A DNA stretch of 11,260 bases from Bacteroidia bacterium (lineage in GTDB: Bacteria > Bacteroidota > Bacteroidia > NS11-12g > UBA9320): contig JABDQY010000012.1 in the NCBI GenBank assembly GCA_013042025.1, positions 1-11,260 on the forward strand, given 5' to 3'. The translations under genes were made by a program, and so were the position numbers. How positions within the stretch are numbered: the first letter of the stretch is position 1; each line of letters starts with the position of its first letter. Below, in pieces: positions 1 through 5,807 of this stretch. The notes beneath the pieces were generated by a model. That model had not been told where the DNA came from. It saw only the letters and a program-made list of their open reading frames with translations, and made no database searches.

Positions 1-9
1 ACTTACAGG

Positions 10-43
10 TTTGTTTAAGTATTTTTTGAATTTCTTAAACAAA
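10..43. repeat. 10-bp perfect inverted repeat upstream of the sigma-factor promoter
   Basis: TTTGTTTAAG at 10-19 is exactly complementary to CTTAAACAAA at 34-43, with a 14-nt T-rich spacer. As RNA it could form a weak AU-rich hairpin that might end transcription of an upstream gene. As DNA it could be a two-half-site operator just upstream of the -33 element at 48. The symmetry is visible directly; the role is inferred. Confidence 0.45.
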
Positions 44-52
44 TTAATTTGT
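39..52. promoter_or_regulatory. Perfect 14-bp palindrome over the -33 element (candidate operator)
   Basis: ACAAATTAATTTGT is identical to its own reverse complement. It contains the TTTG (48-51) used as the -33 element of the sigma-factor promoter, so a dimeric regulator bound here would compete with RNA polymerase. AT-rich DNA yields some palindromes by chance, so the operator role is only a candidate. Confidence 0.35.
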
Positions 53-78
53 ATGTACACATATTTGTTTTACATTTG
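48..78 (+). promoter_or_regulatory. Bacteroidota-type promoter of the ECF sigma-factor gene
   Basis: TTTG at 48-51 is followed after exactly 19 nt by TACATTTG at 71-78. This matches the known Bacteroidota primary-sigma consensus (TTTG, 17-23 nt, TAnnTTTG) at every defined position. Transcription would start a few bases after 78, leaving a leader of roughly 15 nt before the ATG at 98. The leader has no Shine-Dalgarno sequence, as is normal in this phylum. Confidence 0.7.
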
Positions 79-97
79 AACCATAACATTAAACAAT

Positions 98-628
98 ATG
101 ACAACTATAGAATTCGGAACCCAAATACAGGATCACAAAGAAATCCTTAGAAATTATGCCTTAAAACTTACCCAAGACATGGATGATGCAAACGATTTAG
201 TTCAAGAAACATACCTTAAATCACTGACATACTCTACCAAGTTTAAGAAAGGTACTAACCTAAAAGGTTGGATGATGACCATTATGAGAAATAATTTCAT
301 TAACAACTACAGAAGAAATACAAAGCGAAATACATTCATGGACACCCAAGAAGAGCAATACATTATTGACTCTGCTAAAACATATAATACGTTCAATAAC
401 GGTGAAACGAAATTCATTCGTGAAGATTTAGAACGAGCTATCGATACATTACCTCAAGACCTGCGTCTTACATTTGAGATGAATACCCTTGGTTTCAAAT
501 ACCATGAAATTGCTGAAAAATTGAACATTCCAATTGGAACTGTGAAAACAAGAATATTTGTAGCAAGAAGAAAACTACGTGAAGAACTAGCTGACTACAA
601 GCAACTTTACAACTTCAACGTAGGTTAA
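98..628 (+). CDS. ECF-type RNA polymerase sigma factor (sigma-70 family)
   Basis: A 176-residue alternative sigma factor that would direct core RNA polymerase to a specific promoter set. Region 2 spans about residues 10-80: the DDANDLVQETYLK core-binding stretch, then GWMMTIMRNNFINNYRR for -10 recognition. Region 4 spans about 113-168, starting with TLPQDLR and ending in the helix-turn-helix IAEKLNIPIGTVKTR. Regions 1.1 and 3 are absent, as expected for the ECF class. The ATG at 98 fits a near-consensus promoter at 48-78. No anti-sigma gene is adjacent: the next gene is on the other strand and its end overlaps by 4 nt. This form resembles a conserved, apparently orphan ECF factor found in many Flavobacteriia. 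Regulon unknown. Confidence 0.93.
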   Translation: MTTIEFGTQIQDHKEILRNYALKLTQDMDDANDLVQETYLKSLTYSTKFKKGTNLKGWMMTIMRNNFINNYRRNTKRNTFMDTQEEQYIIDSAKTYNTFNNGETKFIREDLERAIDTLPQDLRLTFEMNTLGFKYHEIAEKLNIPIGTVKTRIFVARRKLREELADYKQLYNFNVG

Positions 629-1455
629 TCGCGGCCAAAGTATTTTAATGAAACCACTGGATTGTCGGTTTGCATACTATGCACTCCATTCCAATTGGTT
701 TCCTTATAGTCTCTTTTAATCTTAAGATCATAGAGCGTAATATGCTTGCCACTGTCTACAAGCATTTTTTGAAGATCATTGTCTGTTTCTGAAAAGCGAC
801 ATACTATTCCATCTAGATTTAATGTTATAATCTCATTTACGAATGATTCATTTTGTCCCCCTACTGCATAACAAAGTCGAGTTGAATCATATTCCTTTAT
901 CTTTTTTAGGAAATACGTACTACCGCATTCAATCGATGCGTATTCACCAATATTGTATTCTTTTAGTTTTCTCACGAAACGTGAGGCAAGCGTATCTATA
1001 GTGTATGGAATATTAAAACTACCTTGTATGTTTAAGCTTATTCTTTTCTGAGGCCAGTGTCTTACATAATGGTTTAGAAAACTATCAAAACTTAAAACGT
1101 TGTGCTTGTAGCTATTTGTATATTGTTTTCTATAAATACATTGGCAGATACTATCTAAGCTCAAATCATTAATTCTTCCTTTGCATTGTGTTGATTTTTC
1201 AAGGAAATCATCATGAAACAGCACTAAATCGCCTTCTTTAGTATATTGAAGATCTATCTCAACTCCGTCCAGATCGTACAAACTAAGTGCTAGTTCGCAA
1301 CTAGGAATGGTATTGGGAGCATAAGCTGAATTTAATACATCAAAGCCTGTACCTCCATGACCATAAATTAACACGTTTTGTTGTAATGGAGAAGTTTTGT
1401 TACACGCACTACCTCCAATTAAAATGATTGCTGAAATTAAAATTGATATCCGCAT
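625..1455 (-). CDS. Glycerophosphodiester phosphodiesterase-like lipoprotein
   Basis: A 276-residue putative lipoprotein with a GDPD-type TIM barrel. The family hydrolyses glycerophosphodiesters to glycerol 3-phosphate and an alcohol. A hydrophobic N-terminus ends in GGSAC, giving a plausible lipidated Cys18, although the lipobox -3 residue is Gly rather than Leu. Family residues visible are His33 (in YGHGGTG), Glu66 and Asp68 (in GVEIDLQ) and His81 (in LVLFHDD). Two departures from the classical site are the usual HRG appearing as HGG, and the usual PEN motif as APNTIP without the metal-ligand Glu. Substrate is therefore uncertain. The C-terminal TDNP stretch matches the usual end of the barrel. 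It is the last gene of the minus-strand operon; its start overlaps the upstream gene by 19 nt. Confidence 0.8.
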   Translation of the reverse strand: MRISILISAIILIGGSACNKTSPLQQNVLIYGHGGTGFDVLNSAYAPNTIPSCELALSLYDLDGVEIDLQYTKEGDLVLFHDDFLEKSTQCKGRINDLSLDSICQCIYRKQYTNSYKHNVLSFDSFLNHYVRHWPQKRISLNIQGSFNIPYTIDTLASRFVRKLKEYNIGEYASIECGSTYFLKKIKEYDSTRLCYAVGGQNESFVNEIITLNLDGIVCRFSETDNDLQKMLVDSGKHITLYDLKIKRDYKETNWNGVHSMQTDNPVVSLKYFGRD

Positions 1456-1931
1456 CCTAATTGAAAATAACCAGTTAATATATTTGATTGACTAAAACTC
1501 TGAGAGGATAATGCTCTTTCTGCAGCCACACCATAGCCTACTTTTGAGTGAGCAGTAATATGTTCTGTAAACTTGTACTCCATTCCCATTGAGTACATTA
1601 TCAGCTGCACATTAACAATCTTTATGGGTTTTTGTCTTCTATATTCAAACCCAATAAAAGTGCTCAATTTGTTTCTTTTTGCTAAAGTGTAGCTATAAGA
1701 GAAATTTTGACCAATAACAGGACTATTGCTAAAACCATCAACTAAATTGTAGTTTATACCTAACTCAAGCGTATGGTTATTAATTTCATATACACCATTT
1801 AACAGTGCATTTATTCCTGTATAATTCGTTTCTAAACCAGTTCGTAAACCAAAGGATTTGTCTTGTGCAACGAGTTTAAAACTCATTATTATTGCTACAA
1901 TAAATATCTTACTTCGCGTACCCAAAATCAT
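1437..1931 (-). CDS. Small exported beta-barrel-like protein, unknown function
   Basis: A protein of about 164 residues that I cannot assign to a named family. The N-terminus is a signal peptide (positive RSK, hydrophobic FIVAIIM, likely cleavage near LVAQ). The remainder alternates polar and hydrophobic residues in short strands separated by turns and ends in aromatic Phe (GCGYQF), a pattern typical of small outer-membrane beta-barrels. I chose ATG at 1931; a TTG codon just before it (1934) is also in frame but less likely. It overlaps the end of maf by 23 nt and the start of the lipoprotein gene by 19 nt, so it is probably translated by coupling. Outer-membrane location is inferred from the pattern only. 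Confidence 0.65.
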   Translation of the reverse strand: MILGTRSKIFIVAIIMSFKLVAQDKSFGLRTGLETNYTGINALLNGVYEINNHTLELGINYNLVDGFSNSPVIGQNFSYSYTLAKRNKLSTFIGFEYRRQKPIKIVNVQLIMYSMGMEYKFTEHITAHSKVGYGVAAERALSSQSFSQSNILTGYFQLGCGYQF

Positions 1932-2475
1932 CAATTAAACGTTTATACAGTTGACTACATGGAAGTCCAACAACATTATAAAAACACCCATTTATGGAGT
2001 TTATTTTGTTTAGTCCTAACCATTCTTGAATTCCATAACTTCCTGCTTTATCAAAAGGATTATACTTCTGAATATAGAACTCTATTTCTTCATCTGTTAG
2101 CTCATCCATTATAACTTCAGTTAAACTATCGAAAACGATCGTCTGGTCTAAGGTACGCAAACAAACTCCAGTTCTTACAAAATGGGTTGTTCCACTTAGC
2201 ATCTTAAGCATTTGTTTTGCATGTTCAACGGAAGATGGTTTGTTTAATATGTTATTACCTTGTATTACAACGGTATCAGCAGTTATTAAAAGATCCTCAT
2301 CAGATAATGAAGTATATGCTTTTGACTTCTTTTCAGCTAAATATTTCGCGACATCAGCTACGGCAACATTATCAAACGTTTCCTCGCATTCAATAGATAC
2401 TTTTTTAAAGTCAAACCCCATTTGACTTAGAAGCTCATTTCTACGTGGTGAATTTGATCCTAGAAGTAATTGCAT
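1909..2475 (-). CDS. maf: Maf family nucleoside triphosphate pyrophosphatase (YhdE type)
   Basis: A 188-residue cytoplasmic enzyme. Maf proteins hydrolyse non-canonical or excess nucleoside triphosphates to the monophosphate and pyrophosphate; they were first linked to septum formation in Bacillus. Signatures are the N-terminal LLLGSNSPRR (residues 3-12), ADTVV (66-70) with the catalytic-type Asp67, LNKP (77-80), DKAGSYGIQ (142-150) and GCFYNVVGLP (163-172). The DKAG-YGIQ element followed by the N-VVGLP ending resembles the dTTP/UTP-specific YhdE branch more than the YceF branch. The length is normal for the family. The start codon overlaps the stop of the prenyltransferase gene as TAATG, indicating termination-reinitiation coupling. 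Confidence 0.93.
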   Translation of the reverse strand: MQLLLGSNSPRRNELLSQMGFDFKKVSIECEETFDNVAVADVAKYLAEKKSKAYTSLSDEDLLITADTVVIQGNNILNKPSSVEHAKQMLKMLSGTTHFVRTGVCLRTLDQTIVFDSLTEVIMDELTDEEIEFYIQKYNPFDKAGSYGIQEWLGLNKINSINGCFYNVVGLPCSQLYKRLIDDFGYAK

Positions 2476-3332
2476 TAGAAAAACAAAATTGATAAAACTC
2501 CTGTGAAAAGTGTATACTTCAATATTTTACTAAGAAAAGCATATTCTTGTTTTGATTGAGCAGAGCGAACGTCGATAGCCACCTTATAAAGCGGAACTAT
2601 CACAAATAAGAAATAATAACCATAGTATGCAAACTGCATTGCACTCGTTAAAAATCTACTTTGATAGTATAGTGAAATCACTAAAAAGGAAATTATGAAC
2701 AGTAACAATATGTAAATCAGGTTATTCGTATTAACCAAACCAAGGACTATTGGCAACGTTTTAGCATTAGTTTCTGAATCTCCTTTAACGTCTTCTGCGT
2801 CTTTAACGAGCTCTCTGCAAAGTGTTAGGAACCCAGCGAGCATAGCAAAATGTAACATTAACAAGCGGTCAACTTCAGGAAATAAAACTGAAACAGCATA
2901 AACACTAACAAAGCTCAATGCAGCAATAAGGAGATTTCCTAATCCTGCAATATTTTTAAGCCATTTACTATATAAAAAAAGCAGTGCTATTGTTATTGCA
3001 AACAAGAGAATAAACCAAGTACCTAGCACATTTCCACAATAAGTAGCAATAGAAACAAAGGCTAATAAATGTACATAAACCAAATTGGGATTTAAACTTT
3101 TGATAGCTTTGAAATGCGATTTATTTATCTCATCTCTATCTATATCAAGGAAATCGTTTATCCAATATCCGAAAGCAGCACAAGCCGCTGTTCCTAATAT
3201 TAGCCAATACAATCCACCATCATAAATAGAAACATATGAAGCCTCAAAGTTTAGAAAGTAGGCTGATAGCCATTGGGCTAAGGCTATAAACAAAATGTTT
3301 ATAGGACGATAGATTTTGAGATAGTTAAGCAT
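2475..3332 (-). CDS. UbiA superfamily prenyltransferase
   Basis: A 285-residue integral membrane protein with about eight or nine hydrophobic segments. UbiA enzymes transfer a polyprenyl group from its diphosphate to an acceptor, binding Mg-diphosphate through two Asp-rich motifs. Both are present: NDFLDIDRD at residues 59-67, and KDAEDVKGD at 177-185, which fits DxxDxxxD. Flavobacterial members are often labelled geranylgeranylglycerol-phosphate geranylgeranyltransferase by similarity to archaeal enzymes, but I see nothing here that identifies the acceptor. Menaquinone or heme O synthesis is less likely because no men or cox genes are near. Both ends are coupled: the start overlaps the def stop and the stop overlaps the maf start, each as TAATG. 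Confidence 0.88.
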   Translation of the reverse strand: MLNYLKIYRPINILFIALAQWLSAYFLNFEASYVSIYDGGLYWLILGTAACAAFGYWINDFLDIDRDEINKSHFKAIKSLNPNLVYVHLLAFVSIATYCGNVLGTWFILLFAITIALLFLYSKWLKNIAGLGNLLIAALSFVSVYAVSVLFPEVDRLLMLHFAMLAGFLTLCRELVKDAEDVKGDSETNAKTLPIVLGLVNTNNLIYILLLFIISFLVISLYYQSRFLTSAMQFAYYGYYFLFVIVPLYKVAIDVRSAQSKQEYAFLSKILKYTLFTGVLSILFF

Positions 3333-3889
3333 TATTTCCTTTTTGGAAACTTCATTCTATAACGAACATTAACCTTTCCACGAGAAATATTGGCCAATTT
3401 ACCTTTAAGCAATTGTCTTTTAAAAGCTGAGATGTGATCAACGAATAAGATTCCTTCAATGTGGTCGTATTCATGCTGAATAACCCGTGCACTCATTCCT
3501 TCAAATGTTTCCGTTACTTCTTTGTTATCAATGGTTGTATAAGACAAAGTAACTTTAGGCTGACGATTAACATCTTCCCGCACATCGGGGATACTTAAAC
3601 AGCCTTCTTCGAATGCCCACTCCTCTCCTTCTTCTTCTATAATCTCCGGATTTATAAATGCTTGTCGAGTTCCATTGTTCTCATCATCCTTATCAAACAG
3701 TGTTGAGTCAATAACAAACAATCGAACTGCTTTACCTATTTGAGGAGCGGCTAACCCAACACCATCACTGGCGTCCATAGTCTCAAACATATCATCAACT
3801 AATTTGATTAAGTCATCATTGAAGTCCTCAATATCTTCACACTCTTTGCGTAAAACCGGATCACCGTATGCTCTAATAGGATAAATCAT
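3332..3889 (-). CDS. def: Peptide deformylase
   Basis: A 185-residue metalloenzyme that removes the N-formyl group from new proteins. All three family motifs are intact: GVGLAAPQIG at residues 43-52; EGCLSIP at 95-101 with metal ligand Cys97; and QHEYDHIEG at 138-146, giving ligands His139 and His143 and catalytic Glu140. The acidic loop before EGCLS is slightly long but the length is normal. I set the start at ATG 3889 (MIYPIRAYGDP, the usual family beginning) rather than the in-frame TTG at 3892. At 3889 the start overlaps the ruvX stop as TGATG, which supports it. The usual partner fmt is not in this window. Confidence 0.95.
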   Translation of the reverse strand: MIYPIRAYGDPVLRKECEDIEDFNDDLIKLVDDMFETMDASDGVGLAAPQIGKAVRLFVIDSTLFDKDDENNGTRQAFINPEIIEEEGEEWAFEEGCLSIPDVREDVNRQPKVTLSYTTIDNKEVTETFEGMSARVIQHEYDHIEGILFVDHISAFKRQLLKGKLANISRGKVNVRYRMKFPKRK

Positions 3890-4296
3890 CAATCGTATAA
3901 AAATTCCTGCAAAAGTAAGGTTGCAGCGGTGCTATCCAATAATTTCTTATCTCTTCTGCCCATTCTCTTCACTCCACTTTTAATTAACGCTTGCATTGCG
4001 TCTTTACTAGAATACATTTCATTTATTCGATGAATTTTAACGCTTGGATGCGTTTTAGTAAAATCTTGAATAAATTCTACAATCTTCTCTTCTATAGGTG
4101 ACAAGCTTCCATCGTGTCTTGTAGGTTGACCAACTACTATATCACTAACTTCTTCGCTTGAAATATACTTTGACAGATAATCCATCAAATCTTTAGTCTC
4201 AACCGTTATAAGCGGAGTTGCTATTATCTGCAAGGGATCTGTGGTAGCAATCCCAGTTCTTTTTCCACCGTAGTCTAGTGCTAATATTCTTGCCAC
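3889..4296 (-). CDS. ruvX: RuvX/YqgF family RNase H-fold nuclease
   Basis: A 135-residue protein of the RuvX/YqgF family, variously described as a Holliday junction resolvase-like protein and as a pre-16S rRNA processing nuclease. The three acidic residues of the RNase H fold are visible: Asp8 in ALDYGGKRTG, Glu93 in INEMYSSKDA and Asp121 in KKLLDSTAA. VVGQPTRHDGS at 54-64 is the typical central motif. The frame stays open to 4419, but that part overlaps the TonB-like gene in another frame and has no family similarity. GTG at 4296 gives the usual family length and beginning (ARILALDYGG) and lies 4 nt after the upstream stop, so I prefer it. Its end overlaps def as TGATG. Confidence 0.92.
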   Translation of the reverse strand: MARILALDYGGKRTGIATTDPLQIIATPLITVETKDLMDYLSKYISSEEVSDIVVGQPTRHDGSLSPIEEKIVEFIQDFTKTHPSVKIHRINEMYSSKDAMQALIKSGVKRMGRRDKKLLDSTAATLLLQEFLYD

Positions 4297-4300
4297 TTGC

Positions 4301-4738
4301 TTATTTTTTTCTGCGTTTTTTCTTTTTTGGTGTTTTGGGTTCCAAATGAAATCGAATGGGTATTTGAAACCGCATAGCCACCACTTCACCTTTTTGCATA
4401 GCTGGTGTCCACATACCACTGGTACTCTTCACTACTCTCATAGCCTCCATTTCTAGCCCAAATCCTATTTTTTTACTTACCACAGTTACATTTTCAACAT
4501 CTCCCTGACGATTTACAACAAACATTACCATTACTTCCCCTTGAACATCATTTTCAAGTGCTAGTTCAGGATACACGGTCTTTTTAGCTAAATAACGCTG
4601 CAATGCTGCTTCTCCACCATTAAACTTTGCTGGTGTTGCAACCGATACGGTTGTTTTTTGTTCATCTGTGTTGGTATTCGTTTGAGCTATCGAACCCAAA
4701 AAGATAAGCAATATTGAAATTAAGAATAGGTTTCTCAT
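4301..4738 (-). CDS. Periplasmic TonB C-terminal-domain protein with basic tail
   Basis: A 145-residue exported protein. A signal peptide (residues 1 to about 18, ending GSIAQ) precedes a TonB_C domain at about 37-132, with FNGGEAALQRYL, YPELALEND, a GEVMVMFVV strand, and GMWTPAMQKGE near the end. Classical TonB carries an N-terminal membrane anchor and a Pro-rich periplasm-spanning arm; neither is present, so it probably does not transduce energy by itself. The C-terminus is a strongly basic tail (KKKKRRKK). It is a paralog of the gene immediately upstream, whose stop TAA abuts this ATG. The final codons form an A7 run just before the stop, followed 4 nt later by the ruvX GTG start. Confidence 0.85.
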   Translation of the reverse strand: MRNLFLISILLIFLGSIAQTNTNTDEQKTTVSVATPAKFNGGEAALQRYLAKKTVYPELALENDVQGEVMVMFVVNRQGDVENVTVVSKKIGFGLEMEAMRVVKSTSGMWTPAMQKGEVVAMRFQIPIRFHLEPKTPKKKKRRKK

Positions 4739-5218
4739 TTAATACAATACAAATCTTATAGGTAGTCTAAAACGCATATTTACAGGCTTATCTCTTTGCA
4801 TAGCCGGTTGCCACATTCCACTTGTGCTTCTAACTACACGAATTGCCTCTTCTTCTAAACCGTAACCAATTCTTTTACTTATCACTTCAATATTCTTTAT
4901 TCTTCCTTTCTTATCTACAATAAACATTAGCATTACAGTACCTGAAGTATCATTTTCTAAAGCAGCCTTTGGATATTGGATATTTCCTGCAAGATACCTG
5001 TTTAGTCCTTCATCTCCTCCTTTAAACTCTGCACGCTCACTTACATCCCACATCTCAAAGTTTTCAGATTCCGCTTCATCGGGTTCATCATCATCATCTA
5101 GGTAATTTTCATAAACAATATCATCTTCTGTTTCTAGATCCGCATCATTATCAGTCTCAGCTTGAGCGAATAAAATTATCGGAACAAAAGCCATCATAAT
5201 CAAGAACAGTTTTTTCAT
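4739..5218 (-). CDS. Periplasmic TonB C-terminal-domain protein with acidic linker
   Basis: A 159-residue exported protein: signal peptide (MKKLFLIMM to about LFAQ, residue 19), a very acidic low-complexity stretch at about 20-58 (including YLDDDDEPDEAE), then a TonB_C domain at 62-158 (FKGGDEGLNRYL, YPKAALEND, GMWQPAMQRDKP, LPIRF). It lacks the membrane anchor and Pro-rich arm of a true TonB. Its domain closely matches the downstream neighbour (shared RYLA, YP-ALEND, STSGMW-PAMQ, M-F--PIRF), so the pair arose by tandem duplication. It is the first gene of the eight-gene operon, with a promoter whose -7 motif ends only 4 nt before the ATG. The partner is unknown; TonB_C-only proteins may bind peptidoglycan or outer-membrane receptors. 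Confidence 0.87.
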   Translation of the reverse strand: MKKLFLIMMAFVPIILFAQAETDNDADLETEDDIVYENYLDDDDEPDEAESENFEMWDVSERAEFKGGDEGLNRYLAGNIQYPKAALENDTSGTVMLMFIVDKKGRIKNIEVISKRIGYGLEEEAIRVVRSTSGMWQPAMQRDKPVNMRFRLPIRFVLY

Positions 5219-5222
5219 GCTT

Positions 5223-5253
5223 CAAATTTAAGCAATTATATAGCGGTGTCAAC
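5223..5253 (-). promoter_or_regulatory. Promoter of the eight-gene minus-strand operon
   Basis: Read on the minus strand, GTTG (5253-5250) is followed after exactly 19 nt by TAAATTTG (5230-5223). The -7 element is a full match to TAnnTTTG and the -33 differs from TTTG by one base. Only 4 nt (AAGC) separate the -7 motif from the ATG at 5218, so the transcript would be leaderless or nearly so. Confidence 0.6.
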
Positions 5254-5277
5254 TACTAGTTTGAGAGCGGGCACAAG

Positions 5278-5745
5278 CTAACTTACTACTCTACCAGCAC
5301 AATAACTGCTAGCAAACGCCTCAGGTTTAGCTTTGAATGTATAGCCCATACCTAATATATAGCCCATAGCTTCTTTAAATGCTACGTTGGATTTAAAATT
5401 GGGATCAGTATTGATATCTGCGTGTACTTCCAATTCTACTTCGTACTTATCTAGCAAAGGACAAACCTTGTAGGCCAACTGAATAGAATCAGAAACCTCC
5501 TCTATCATCCTTTCTTTAATCGTAAAATTTCGCTCGGTTACATACTTCTTAACAAACACAAAGCCACCTCTTCCTTCTCTGAGAAATACAATGGCCGATG
5601 CAAATTCTGTTATATTTCCTTTCACCTGTGAATCGCTACCTATACAGACTTTAATGCGGTTTCCTTTCTCTTTTTCAAGAGCTTTTTCAATTTCAATTAA
5701 AATATCTTCCTTTAGAGGCTCTCCCTCTAATTTCCTCCATGACAT
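5278..5745 (-). CDS. YkuK-family (DUF458) RNase H-like protein
   Basis: A protein of about 155 residues matching the YkuK/DUF458 family, predicted to have a ribonuclease H fold; the biochemical function is not established. Visible marks are CIGSDSQVKG (residues 34-43) with Asp38 on the first core strand, the ERNFTIKERMIEEV helix with acidic residues near 82-83, and EVHADINTDPN (106-116) with Asp110 and Asp114. These could supply a metal-binding acidic cluster. ATG at 5745 (MSWRKLEGEP) is preferred; GTG at 5751 is an in-frame alternative. It is transcribed toward the TonB-like genes but a promoter lies in the 59-nt gap, so it may be a separate unit. No terminator is obvious after its TAG. Divergent from the acyl-CoA reductase. 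Confidence 0.87.
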   Translation of the reverse strand: MSWRKLEGEPLKEDILIEIEKALEKEKGNRIKVCIGSDSQVKGNITEFASAIVFLREGRGGFVFVKKYVTERNFTIKERMIEEVSDSIQLAYKVCPLLDKYEVELEVHADINTDPNFKSNVAFKEAMGYILGMGYTFKAKPEAFASSYCAGRVVS

Positions 5746-5807
5746 GGGCACAATTTCAGATTTTAGCTTGATAATTATGTCACAAAAGTCTCAACAAGTT
5801 GTAAAGA

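Noticed and set aside
1863..2114. Plus-strand open frame of 83 codons opposite maf and the barrel-like gene
   Set aside because: It is antisense to two supported genes, has a composition unlike a folded protein, and has no recognisable motif.
2240..2425. Plus-strand open frame of 61 codons inside maf
   Set aside because: It is fully antisense to conserved maf codons with no start signal.
4297..4419. Long 5' extension of ruvX
   Set aside because: It would overlap most of the TonB-domain tail in another frame and adds about 41 residues with no family similarity; GTG at 4296 gives the standard protein.
5236..5252. TTGACA and TATAAT-like hexamers on the minus strand before the TonB-domain operon
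   Set aside because: The two hexamers are only a few bases apart, so they cannot form a standard sigma-70 promoter; the TTTG/TAnnTTTG reading has correct spacing.
5219..5277. Terminator after the YkuK gene
   Set aside because: No stem followed by a T-run could be found in the 59-nt gap, so readthrough into the operon remains possible.
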